Source: Ornithorhynchus anatinus (Eukaryota > Chordata > Mammalia > Monotremata > Ornithorhynchidae). Taken from it: a DNA stretch of 64,000 bases. The number at the start of each line of letters is the position of its first letter. Position 1 is the first letter of the stretch. Both the position numbers and the translations under genes were made by a program. The stretch lies in the NCBI RefSeq assembly GCF_004115215.2, contig NC_041732.1, positions 5,040,610-5,104,609 on the forward strand, read 5' to 3'. This document shows positions 21,501-29,984 of this stretch, piece after piece. Under the pieces are notes generated by a model. The model did no database searches, had not been told where the DNA came from, and was given only the letters and a program-made list of their open reading frames with translations.

Positions 21501-23127
21501 CCCGAGGGACCCCCACAGCTAGGGGGCGGGAGGCAGAGGAGGAGTCCGTGAAAGAGACTGAGAATGAGCAGCCAGAGAGAGAAGATAGAGACAAAGTCAG
21601 TGACTTGCCCAAGATCAAACAGTCAACTAGTGGTGGAGCCAGGGCTAGAGCCCAGGTCTCTTGACTCCTGGTATGTGCTCTTTTTCCTAGGCCACTGTTA
21701 TTGATTAGATAACCCCACGGAGGAATTGGGGTGGTGGGGAGAAGAACTAGGGGCACGATGGAATCCTCTGACCCCACTGGAGACAGTTTGGAATGGAAGG
21801 GGCCAGAGAAACTGCAGGGGCAGAGGTGAAATTAGATCTACAGCGGGGTGGGAGTAGGAGAAACAGAGCTCAGGAAAACCACTCCTCACATGTGCGCCTG
21901 TGTGTGTGTTTGCCTTCCCTCCCACCCCCTCCAGGTTACCTAAGGATCGTGCAAATCCTCATGGTCACATCTGCCATCATGGGCTTCCTGGCTCTGGTGC
22001 CAAATTTCAGAACTCTGAACAGATTCCTTGGCATTGAAACCACCTCCTGGTTCTCCTTCTTGACCTGCTATATTACAGGTCAGCTCCATGCCAGACCAAA
22101 GATGATGAGGCGGGTTGGGGAAGCAGAAAGAGTGGGGTGGCTTGGGGGGAGAAAGGGGGCAGCTGTGAGGAAGGGAGGTCACACACCTGGGTCCCAGCAG
22201 AGGACTAGTGGCCCAGGGGAGTGGTGGGAGCAGGAGCAGAGGGACTCGTGGCTGAGGCAAGTGGAAGAGGGGGACAGGGGCGCTGGGACTGATGCTTGAA
22301 GGGAATGGGGGTGAGGGCAGAGGGACTGATGTATGAGGGGAGTTGGGAGGGGCAGAGGTTCTGGTGGCTGAGGAGAATGGGGAGGCTGCGGGGAGAGGGA
22401 CCGGTACCTGAGGCGAGTGGGGCGGGGGGCAAGGGCAGAGGGAATAGTGGCTAAGGGGTTTTGGGAGGGCAGGGTAGAGGTTCCGGTGGCTGAGGGCAGT
22501 GGGGGGGGGTGGGGGGAGCAGAGGGACTGGAAACTTAGGTGAGCCGGGGGGCAGGGGCAGAGGGATTGGTGAGGGGAGGCCAGAGAGAAGCCAGGGGTCT
22601 GAAGCATCAGGCTCCTGAGAGGGTGGCCAGCCAGGAACTAGCCTGCCTATGTCCAGGACAGGTCTCTGTCCCTCAGCAATCCTGGGAATAGCCGGTCAGA
22701 CCATGTACATGTTGAAGGCCTACAAACGTGCTGTCGAGCGCTTCATCCACCTCAATTTCGACTGGGCCTTCTACTTGGGCTGGGGCACCTTCCTGATGTA
22801 CCTCTTGAGCGGTGAGGGGCAACTGGGACCGGGGGAGGGAGGGTCTGATGGAGGTGGGAGTGGGGCTGGACCTGCAAGATTCCCTCTTGGGTAGTTGGGG
22901 GGCGGGGGTTGGTGGGGGGGGACGGGAATGGAGGCAGAGAAGGGACTGGGGGTACTGGGGGGTTCTCATGACACAGGGTGGGCTGAGATGAGGTGGGTCT
23001 CAGGGTTAGGGGTTGGTGGTGGGTCAGCTAGGAGGCAGCACAGGCCAGATCCCCTCTGGTTTCAAATGCAGTGATGTTTCTGATGAGGCAAGCCCTGGCT
23101 GACTTAGAAGATGTCCCCTGGTGTTGA
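18598..23127 (+). CDS. Gene Y: TMEM202-like four-TM protein
   Basis: Coding exons seen: 18598-18858, 21935-22078, 22677-22811 and 23072-23127, all joined in phase 1. The first listed exon has no in-frame ATG before TM1 and is bounded upstream by a stop at 18549, so an earlier coding exon is required. A candidate is the short ORF ATG at 18392 or 18404, ending 'atggagg|gtgggg' in phase 1, but it is unproven. The protein has ~37 or more cytosolic residues, TM1 ([17 protein letters not shown]), a first loop with [16 protein letters not shown] (family signature GLW..C....C), TM2 ([15 protein letters not shown]), TM3 ([13 protein letters not shown]), and TM4 after [10 protein letters not shown], ending ADLEDVPWC. 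The N-terminal extension and the SPNW/GLW pattern recall TMEM202, which in human lies on another chromosome, so orthology is uncertain. The last exon also exists as a second intact copy at 27136-27191. Confidence 0.75.
19070..19375 (+). mobile_element. Mon-1 type SINE
   Basis: Forward copy in intron 1 of gene Y: 'gaagcgtggcctagtgg' head, 'gggttctaatcctggc' B box region, tail 'atgcttaacaaatacc' and AT-rich end. Confidence 0.8.
19480..19825 (-). mobile_element. Mon-1 type SINEs, reverse
   Basis: A short reverse fragment (about 19490-19555) and a more complete reverse copy with a poly-T/A start (about 19578-19822). Confidence 0.7.
19895..21590 (-). mobile_element. LINE2 copy with two nested SINEs
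   Basis: Reverse L2 of which the 3' tail (about 19895-20045), the middle (about 20241-21163) and the reverse transcriptase part (about 21430-21590) are collinear. They are interrupted by a forward Mon-1 (about 20046-20240) and a reverse full Mon-1 (about 21163-21428). Near the second insert the L2 reads 'gttgaagccat' before and 'gggagccatgggag' after, consistent with a target duplication around 'agccat'. The element is 5'-truncated and frame-broken. It lies in intron 1 of gene Y. Confidence 0.8.
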
Positions 23128-23174
23128 GGAGAGAGACTTCACCCTGCAGAGAGGTGTGGTCCTAGAAGCCTTCC

Positions 23175-23375
23175 TGGAGGAAGAAGAAGAAGAGGAGAGG
23201 AGAAAAGGAGGAGGAGGAAGAGGTAGAAGAGGAGGAGAAGGAAAAAGAGGAGGAGGAGGAGGAGGCCAAAGGTTTACAGTAAGGAGAACGAGGAGAAAAG
23301 AAGGAGGAGCAAGAGGAGGAGGAACAGGATGAGGAAGAAAGGAGAAGGAGGAGGAGGAGGCCAAAAGTTTACAGC
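23175..23375 (+). repeat. (GGA/GAA)n polypurine tract, unit A
   Basis: About 200 bases of almost pure purine (gga, gaa and agg triplets) just after the stop of gene Y, with the word 'ccaaaggtttacag' / 'ccaaaagtttacag' punctuating it twice. Confidence 0.9.
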
Positions 23376-24369
23376 TGTCAGACTGGGGGACAGGCAGAGG
23401 GGAAGGACCAGGAAGAGAGATGGTTGTTGGGAGGCCAGAGAAGGGGCCATTTCAAGTTGGTAAGGGGGATGAGGGGATGAGGAGATGCCTCTTGCGCTGG
23501 GGAAAAGGGGTCCTGCAACAGAGTTGGGGCCTTCGGTCCAAACTGGCCTGGTAGAAAAAATGTTTCAGGATGGGATCCATTCTGCCTTCAGGGACATTGC
23601 ACTTGCTGTGGTGGATGTCGGTCAGTAAGGTGACCCCCACGACCATGAAGAGCTTGCCCTCCAAATCAAAGGGAGACAGGGTCTCAGGAGGCTCCCCGAA
23701 GAAAGAGTCCGATGTGAAGGCGCAGCCCAGCACCATGCATATGGACACTAGATGGTATTCCTTAGACCTGCTGGACTCAGAGAACTTTGAGTAGTTCAAG
23801 CAAGAGAAATCAATCCCTTACAGACGCCCCTGACCCCCTTGGGATCCGGAACCTCTTTCACCATGCCAGAAGCCAGGCCAGCAACCTCATCGTCCATCTC
23901 AGCATGGCTCTGTCCGCACATCATAAATCTCTGCTGCCTCATTTTATCCCTTGGGTCCGACCCCACAGCTCTTTTCCCACACTTTTCATGCCAGTCCCCT
24001 CCCTGCAACAGCCCTTGCTCCAAATCCCTGGGTGCCACAGCCAAATTGGGTATTTTTCCCAGCTGTCTGGAGGGAGACTCTTTTTTTACAAGTTAGAAGC
24101 CAGATGATCCAGTCTCTTCAGCCTCCGGCGGGGTCAGCAGGCCAGTGTGACGGAGGCACCATCTCTGGGGATCCTTCTGCTTCCAGTGTCCTTCCACCTG
24201 GGCTCTGAATGGAGGACATGGAAGGGAAGTTAGGGGTTGGGGCAGCCCCAGGCCTCATCATGCTGGATGATTTCCTCCCAAATGTAGAAACTGTTTGAAT
24301 ACCCGCAAAATTCAACAGAGTAAACTAGTGTGATTTCCATCAGAAACTGGTGTTCTACATTGCCAAGCC

Positions 24370-25512
24370 ATCCCCATCCCCACCTCCAGAGCTTCTGAGC
24401 CAGGAAGACAGGACTACAGCATCGAGTGACTCAATAAGACCTGGCCAACAGCTGCTCAATCGGACTCTCCAATCACTCCGCATGTTACATCCTGACTAAA
24501 GCCTCTCCCTCTCCCACTCTAACTCTCTCGTGTCCCGTCTCCTCAGCTAGCCCTTCTCCACCCTCTACCCCTAAACTGCCTCCCAAACCTCCCCGCCAAG
24601 CCCAACTGGTTACCCTACCTTCCGTCAGCCCCTTGCCTGTCTTCTCCCAAAACTTCTCTATTGTTTCCTCCCCTGGCTTCCCCCGCTCCAACTTCTCCGT
24701 CTCTGATCCTGCTCCAAATGAATGGATCAGAGAGCTTGAATTCTGTCTACAGGTCTGTCGATTATGCATCCGTGTCACTTGGTTCTCCTCTGGGCTTAGG
24801 CCGGTCCAGGGACTGGGTGAGAATGTGGGCTGCATCTCCAGGGTGCCTCAGTTACCTCATCTGTAAAATGGGAATTAAATCCTACTCCCTGCTACATAGA
24901 CTGTGAGCCCCATGTAGGACTGTGTCCAATCTATCTTGTACCTAACCCAGCACTTAGTACAGTGTCAGGCACATAGTGATCGCTTAACAAGTACCATTAA
25001 AAAAAAATTGCTTCTTTTTCTCTCAATTTTTCCCAAACACCACAGACAACTCTTGCTTCCAGGCCAGCCCCTGGTGTTCTAGATCCCAAGCTGTCCCCGT
25101 CTCAAACCCCAGAGCTTCTGAGCTCCAAAGACAGGCCTGTATCCAGTTCCCCAACCATCTCACATTTCACATCCTAACAAAAGCCCTACCCTCTTCTGCC
25201 CTCACCTCTCCCCCTCCCCCGTCCCCTTGCTTAGCCCTCCTCCAACCTCTACCCTTTATGCCCAAACTCATACCTCAAGACCCAAACGATCTCCCTGCCT
25301 TCTCTCACATCCCCAACACCTGCCTCTCTCCAGTCCCCTCTGTGGCCTCCTCCCCTGGCTTCCCACTCTCCAGCTTCTTAGTCTCCTCAAGCCAAATGAA
25401 CCAATCAGCGAGCTGAGTTCTCTCGGTCTGTGGTTTATGCATCTATGTTGGTTCTCTCCCACCTCAGGCTGCTCTGGCAGGGGCGATGAGTGAGGATGTG
25501 GGCTGCGTCTTA
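24370..25512 (+). repeat. Older internal duplication upstream of NKG7, unit A
   Basis: Block 1 (about 24370-24840) and block 2 (about 25085-25512) are diverged copies of one another: 'ccagagcttctgagc', 'acatcctgactaaagcc' versus 'acatcctaacaaaagcc', 'cctcccctggcttccc', 'ttatgcatc', and the closing 'aggatgtgggctgc' (aga in block 1). A Mon-1 copy (about 24836-25000) separates them. In block 2 the word 'gaaccaatcag' forms a CCAAT box where block 1 has 'gaatggatcag'. The same pair occurs in unit B. Confidence 0.75.
24836..25010 (+). mobile_element. SINE, partial, unit A
   Basis: Forward Mon-1 3' part: 'gtgcctcagttacctcatc' to 'cgcttaacaagtacc' plus an A run. Its counterpart in unit B is at about 28938-29098, at the same place. 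Confidence 0.75.
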
Positions 25513-25756
25513 ACTCCCGTCAACACATCTCAAGCTTCTCATGCACCAGGGGAGACTTGAGGCCTGGTGGGGGTGGAGAAGTTGGTGAAGGGGTGATCCA
25601 GGACCCCCTTTCTCCTCCCAGCCCTCAGGCTCTCCAGAGAGAGGGGAAAAACAAACATCCCAGTGGGGCCAAAGAAAAAGGGCCAAAGAACAGAAATGTA
25701 GACAGAAGTGAGAAGGACAGCAGTGTAACCCACAGCACATATTCTCAGATAGAGGG

Positions 25757-25825
25757 GGCGGTCCCGACCGCCATCACACTTCCGCCTACATTCCTCTTTT
25801 TCCAACCCCCTGCTCTCTATACAAA
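25757..25825 (+). promoter_or_regulatory. NKG7: NKG7 promoter, copy A
   Basis: A perfect inverted repeat GGCGGTC-cc-GACCGCC (25757-25772) lies 45 bases upstream of a TATA-like TATACAAA (25818-25825), which is 65 bases before the exon 1 ATG. The short spacing implies a 5' UTR of only about 30-40 bases. The same arrangement is preserved in copy B. Confidence 0.6.
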
Positions 25826-25889
25826 GGCCCCTTTCTCCACCTAGACCCCTGCTAGACCCCTAGTCCCCAGACCTGGGAAAGTGTCCAGG

Positions 25890-26061
25890 ATGCCAGGGTG
25901 CAGGATTGCAGCCACGCTCTGCGGCACTCTCTCCCTCGTCTTCCTGGTTGTGGCTCTCAGCACATCTGCCTGGGTAGTGGCCAATGGTCCAGGGAACAGC
26001 ATTCATGCCGGCCTGTGGGGAAACTGCCTGAATGGAGACTGCATCCTATTCAAGTCATCTG
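25890..26061 (+). CDS. NKG7: NKG7 first coding exon, copy A (alternative or redundant)
   Basis: A 172-nt exon starting [16 protein letters not shown], with an intact frame and donor (tctg|gtaaga). It differs from copy B at three of 57 residues (V for I after SAW, N for S in GLWGNC, D for N in NGDC) and at about five bases. No copy of exons 2-4 follows before copy B, so it can only be used by splicing over about 9.3 kb to the exon at 35375, or it is silent. Frame conservation and the intact promoter argue that it is recent or still used. Confidence 0.75.
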
Positions 26062-26109
26062 GTAAGAGGGGCAGGTGGGGGGAACCTGAAATTCCATCCT
26101 TGTCCCCTC

Positions 26110-26650
26110 CAACCTGAAAACCAACACAGCCTAGTGGAAAGACCCCAGGCCTACAAGTCAAAAGATCTGAATTCTAATCCCAGCTCTGCCATTTTGTGCC
26201 TCAGTTACCTCATCTGTTATAATAATAATACTTGAATACTTGTGACATTTGTTAAGCTCTTACTGTGTGTCAAGCACTGTTCTAAATGCTGGGGTAGATA
26301 CAAGATAATCCTACATGGGTTTCACAGTCAAAGTAGGATGGAAACAGGTACTGAATCCCCATTTTACAGATGAGAGAACTGAGACACAGAGAAGTGAAGT
26401 GACTTGCCCATGGTCTTCCCAGCAGACAACCAGTGGAGCCAGAATTAGAACCCAGGTCCTCTTTACTCCCAGGACTGTGCTCTTTCCACTAGGCCATGCT
26501 GCTTCCCTAATGGGGATTAAGACTGTGAGCCCCATGTGGGACAGGGACTGTGTCCAATCTCATTATCTTGTATCTAACCCAGGGCTTAGAACAATGCCTG
26601 GCACAAAGTAAGTGCTTAACAAATGCCATAAAAAAATTATAAAGATACAT
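26110..26650. mobile_element. Three SINE pieces in NKG7 intron 1, copy A
   Basis: A forward Mon-1 (about 26110-26225 and 26507-26640) is interrupted by a reverse Mon-1 (about 26230-26506). The forward element resumes with 'atggggattaagactgtg'. The identical nested structure in unit B (about 30210-30715) shows that both insertions precede the duplication. Confidence 0.75.
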
Positions 26651-26660
26651 TCCTGGTTCC

Positions 26661-27024
26661 CTCGATCTCTCCTGAGCGCCACAGTCAACTCTTGCATCTG
26701 TCACTGCCCCGACTCTTCTCCTTCCATGACTCTTACTCTTGTCCCTTTCCCCTGGCCACGAGAAATATAATCAAATCCTCTGCACCCATTCTCAGTCCTG
26801 TAATCTCAAGCTGAGGCTTACTAATTCGTTCCTGGCAGGAGATCAATCATTCAATTAATCAGTTCTTTAAGGTATTTGTTAAGCGCTTACAAAGTGCCAG
26901 GCACTTTTCTAAGCAATGGGGTAAATACAAAGTAATCAGGTTGGACACAATCCCCGTCCCACATGGGGCTCACAGTCTTCAATCCCATTTTACAGTTGTG
27001 GTAACTGAGGCACAGAGAAGTTAA
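26661..27024. other. Spacer between duplication units
   Basis: About 26661-26860 is single-copy DNA, apart from 'gccacagtcaactcttgc', which resembles a word present at about 25040 and 29130 in the units. About 26865-27024 is a reverse Mon-1 copy that abuts the start of unit B, so the junction fell in or beside a SINE. Confidence 0.6.
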
Positions 27025-27135
27025 GTTCTCATGACATGGGGTGGGCAGAGATGGGGTGGGTCTCAGGGTTAGGGAGTGTTGGGGGATCAGCTAGGGAGGC
27101 AGCACAGGCCAGATCCCCTCTGGTTTCAAGTGCAG

Positions 27136-27191
27136 TGATTTTTCTGATGAGGCAAACCCTGGCTGATTTAGAAGATGTCCCCTGGTGTTGA
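27136..27191 (+). pseudogene. Second copy of gene Y last exon
   Basis: A 56-nt exon with intact acceptor ('caagtgcag'), same phase and same stop as 23072-23127, encoding [18 protein letters not shown] after the shared G, against [18 protein letters not shown]. It could still serve as an alternative last exon for gene Y, since no upstream coding exon lies between the two. More likely it is a leftover of the segmental duplication. Confidence 0.7.
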
Positions 27192-27237
27192 GGAGAGAGA
27201 CTTCACCCTGCAGAGAGGTGTGGTCATAGAAGCCTTC

Positions 27238-27475
27238 CTGGAGGAAGAAGACGAGGAGAGGAGAAAGGGAGAAGAAGGAGGAAGAGGTAGAAGAGGAGAA
27301 GGAGGAGAAAGAAAGAAGGAAGAGGAGGAGAAAAACGAGGAAAAGGAAAAGGAGGAGGTGGAGGCCAAAGGTTTACAGTAAGGAGGACGAGGAGAAAAGA
27401 AGGAGGGGCAAGAGGAGTAGGAACAGGATGAGGAAGAAAGGAGAAGGAGGAGGAGGAGGGAGAGGAGGCCAAAGG
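27238..27475 (+). repeat. (GGA/GAA)n polypurine tract, unit B
   Basis: Counterpart of the unit A tract, differing by several indels and with extra 'aagaaggaagagg' units, as expected for an unstable purine repeat. Confidence 0.9.
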
Positions 27476-28469
27476 TTTACAGCTGTCAGACTGGGACAGG
27501 CAGAGGGGAAGAACCAGGAAGAAAGATGGTTTCTGGGAGGCCAGGGAAGGGGCCATTTCAAGTTGGTAAGGGGGATGTGGGGATGAGGAGATGCCTCTTG
27601 GGCTAGGGAAAAGAGGTCCTGCAACAGAGTTGGGGCCTTCGGTCCAAGCTGTCCTGGTAGAAAAAAAGTTTCAGGATGGGATCCATTCTGCCTTCAGGGA
27701 CATTGCACTTGCTGTGGTGGATCTCAGTCAGTAAGGTGACTCCCAGGACCATGAAGAGCTTGCCCTCCAAATCAAAGGGAGACAGGGTCTCAGGAGACTC
27801 CCCGAATAAAGAGTCTAATGTGGAGGCGCAGCCCAGCACCATTCACATAAAGCCTAGATGGCATTCCTTAGAACTGCTGGACTCAGAGGAATTTGAGAAG
27901 TTCAAGCAGGAGAGGTCAATCCTTTACAGACGCCCCTGACCCCCTTGGGATCCAGAACCTCTTTCACCATGCCAGAAACCAGGCCAGCAACCCCATCGAC
28001 CATCTCAGCATGGCTCTGCCCACACATCATAAATCTCTGCCACCCCATTTTATCCCTTGGGTCCGACCCCACAGCTCTTTTCCTGCACTTTCTATGCCAG
28101 TCCCCTCCCTGAAGCAGCCCTTACTCCAAATCCCTGGGTGCCACAGCCAAATTGGGTATTTTTCCCAGCTGTCTGGAGGGAGACTCTTTTTTTACAAGTT
28201 AGAAGCCAGATGATCCAGTCTCTTCAGCCTCCGGCGGGGACAGCAGGCCAGTGTGACGGAGGCACCATCTCTGGGGATCCTTCTGCTTCCAGTGTCCTTC
28301 CACCTGGGCTCTGAATGGAGGACATGGAAGGGAAGTTAGGGGTTGGGGCAGCCCCAGGCCTCATCATGCTGGATGATTTCCTCCCAAATGTAGAAACTGT
28401 TTGAATGCCCGCAAAATTCAACAGAATAAACTAGTGTGATTTCCATCAGAAACTGGTGTTCTACATGCC

Positions 28470-29600
28470 AAGCCATCCCCATCCCCACCTCCAGAGCTTC
28501 TGAGCCAGGAAGACAGGATTGCAGTGTCGAGTGACTTAATAAGACTTGGCCAACGGCTGCTCAGTTGGACTCTCCAATCACCCGGTATGTTACATCCTGA
28601 CTAAAGCTCCTCCCTCTCCCACCCTAACCCTCTCGTGTCCTGTCCCCTCAGCTCGCCCTCCTCCACCCTCTACCCCTAAACTCTCCCCCAAGCCCATCTG
28701 GTCACCCTACCTTCCTTCAGCCCCTTCGTTTGTCTTCTCCCTAAGCCTCTCTATTGTCTCCTCCCCTGGCTTCTGCCTCTCCAACTTGTCCGGCTCTCTG
28801 ACTCTGATCCAGATGAATGGATCAGAGAGCTTGAATTCTGTCTACAGGTCTGTCGATTATGCATCTGTGTTGCTTGGTTCTCCTCCAGGCTTAGGATGCT
28901 CCAGGGACTGGGTGAGGATGTGGGCTGCATCTCCAGGGTGCCTCAGTTACCTCATCTGTAAAATGGGGATTCATTCCTACTCCCTACTACACTGTGAGCC
29001 CCATGTAGGACTGTGTCCAATCTATCTTGTACCTAACCCAGCACTTAGTACAGTGTCGGGCACATAGTGATCGCTTAACAAGTACCATTAAAAAAAAAAT
29101 TCCTTCTTTTTCTCTCAATTTTTCCCAAGCACCACAGTCAACTCTTACTTCCAGGCCAGCCCCTGATGTTCTAGATCCCAAGTTGTCCCCGTCTCAAACC
29201 CCAGAGCTTCTGAGCCAGAAAGACAGGCCTATATCCAGTTCCCCAACCACCCCACATTTCACATCCTAACAAAAGCCTTACCCTCTTCTGCCCTCACCTC
29301 TCCCCCTCCCCCACCCCCTAGCTTAGCTCTCCTCCAACCTCTACCCTTTATGCCCAAACTTTTACCTCAAGAACCAAATGATCTCCGTCTTCTCTCACAT
29401 CCCCAACACCTGCCTCTCTCCAGTCCCCTCTGTGGCCCCCTCCCCTGGCTTCCTGCTCTCCAGCTTCTTAGTCTCCCCAGTCCAAATGAACCAATCAGCG
29501 AGCTGAGTTCTGTCAGTGGTCTGTGGTTTATGCATCTATGGTGGTTCCCTCCCCACCTCAAGCCGCTCTGGGAGGGGCATTGAGTGAGGATGTGGGCTGC
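28470..29600 (+). repeat. Older internal duplication upstream of NKG7, unit B
   Basis: Counterparts of blocks 1 and 2 of unit A (about 28480-28938 and 29170-29600), again separated by the same SINE. CCAAT ('gaaccaatcag') is kept at about 29488 and 'ttatgcatc' at about 28858 and 29527. Confidence 0.7.
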
Positions 29601-29852
29601 ATCTTAACTCCCGTCAGCACATCTCAAGCTTCTCATGCACCAAGGGAGACTTGAGGCCTGGTGGGGGTGGAGAAGTTGGTGAAGGGGTGATCCAGGACCC
29701 CCTTTCTCCTCCCAGCCCTCGGGCTCTCCAGAGAGAGAGGGGAAAAACAAACATCCCAGCAGGGCCAAAGAAAAAGGACCAAAGACCAGAAATGTAGACA
29801 GAAGTGAGAAGGACAGGAGTGTAACCCACAGCACATATTCTCAGATAGAGGG

Positions 29853-29921
29853 GGCGGTCCTGACCGCCATCACACCTCCGCCTACATCCCTCTTTATCTA
29901 ACCCCCTGCTCTCTATACAAA
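29853..29921 (+). promoter_or_regulatory. NKG7: NKG7 promoter, copy B
   Basis: Inverted repeat GGCGGTC-ct-GACCGCC (29853-29868) and TATACAAA (29914-29921), 64 bases before the ATG at 29985. Compared with copy A the only change in the palindrome is in its two-base spacer. Confidence 0.65.
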
Positions 29922-29984
29922 GGCCCCTTTCTCCACCTAGACCCCTGCCAGCCCCCTAGTTTACGACCCGGGAAAGTGTTCAGG

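Larger units (their letters stand above)
22962..26660 (+). repeat. Segmental duplication unit A
   Basis: Direct-repeat partner of 27025-30743. It starts at 'gttctcatgac' and ends at 'acattcctggttcc'. It carries the last exon of gene Y (23072-23127), a purine-rich tract, an internal pair of ~0.45-kb blocks, several SINEs and the NKG7 promoter with exon 1 (25890-26061). Shared SINEs show that the duplication came after their insertion. The offset between copies drifts from 4063 at the start to 4095 at the NKG7 ATG, so there are small indels. Confidence 0.93.
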
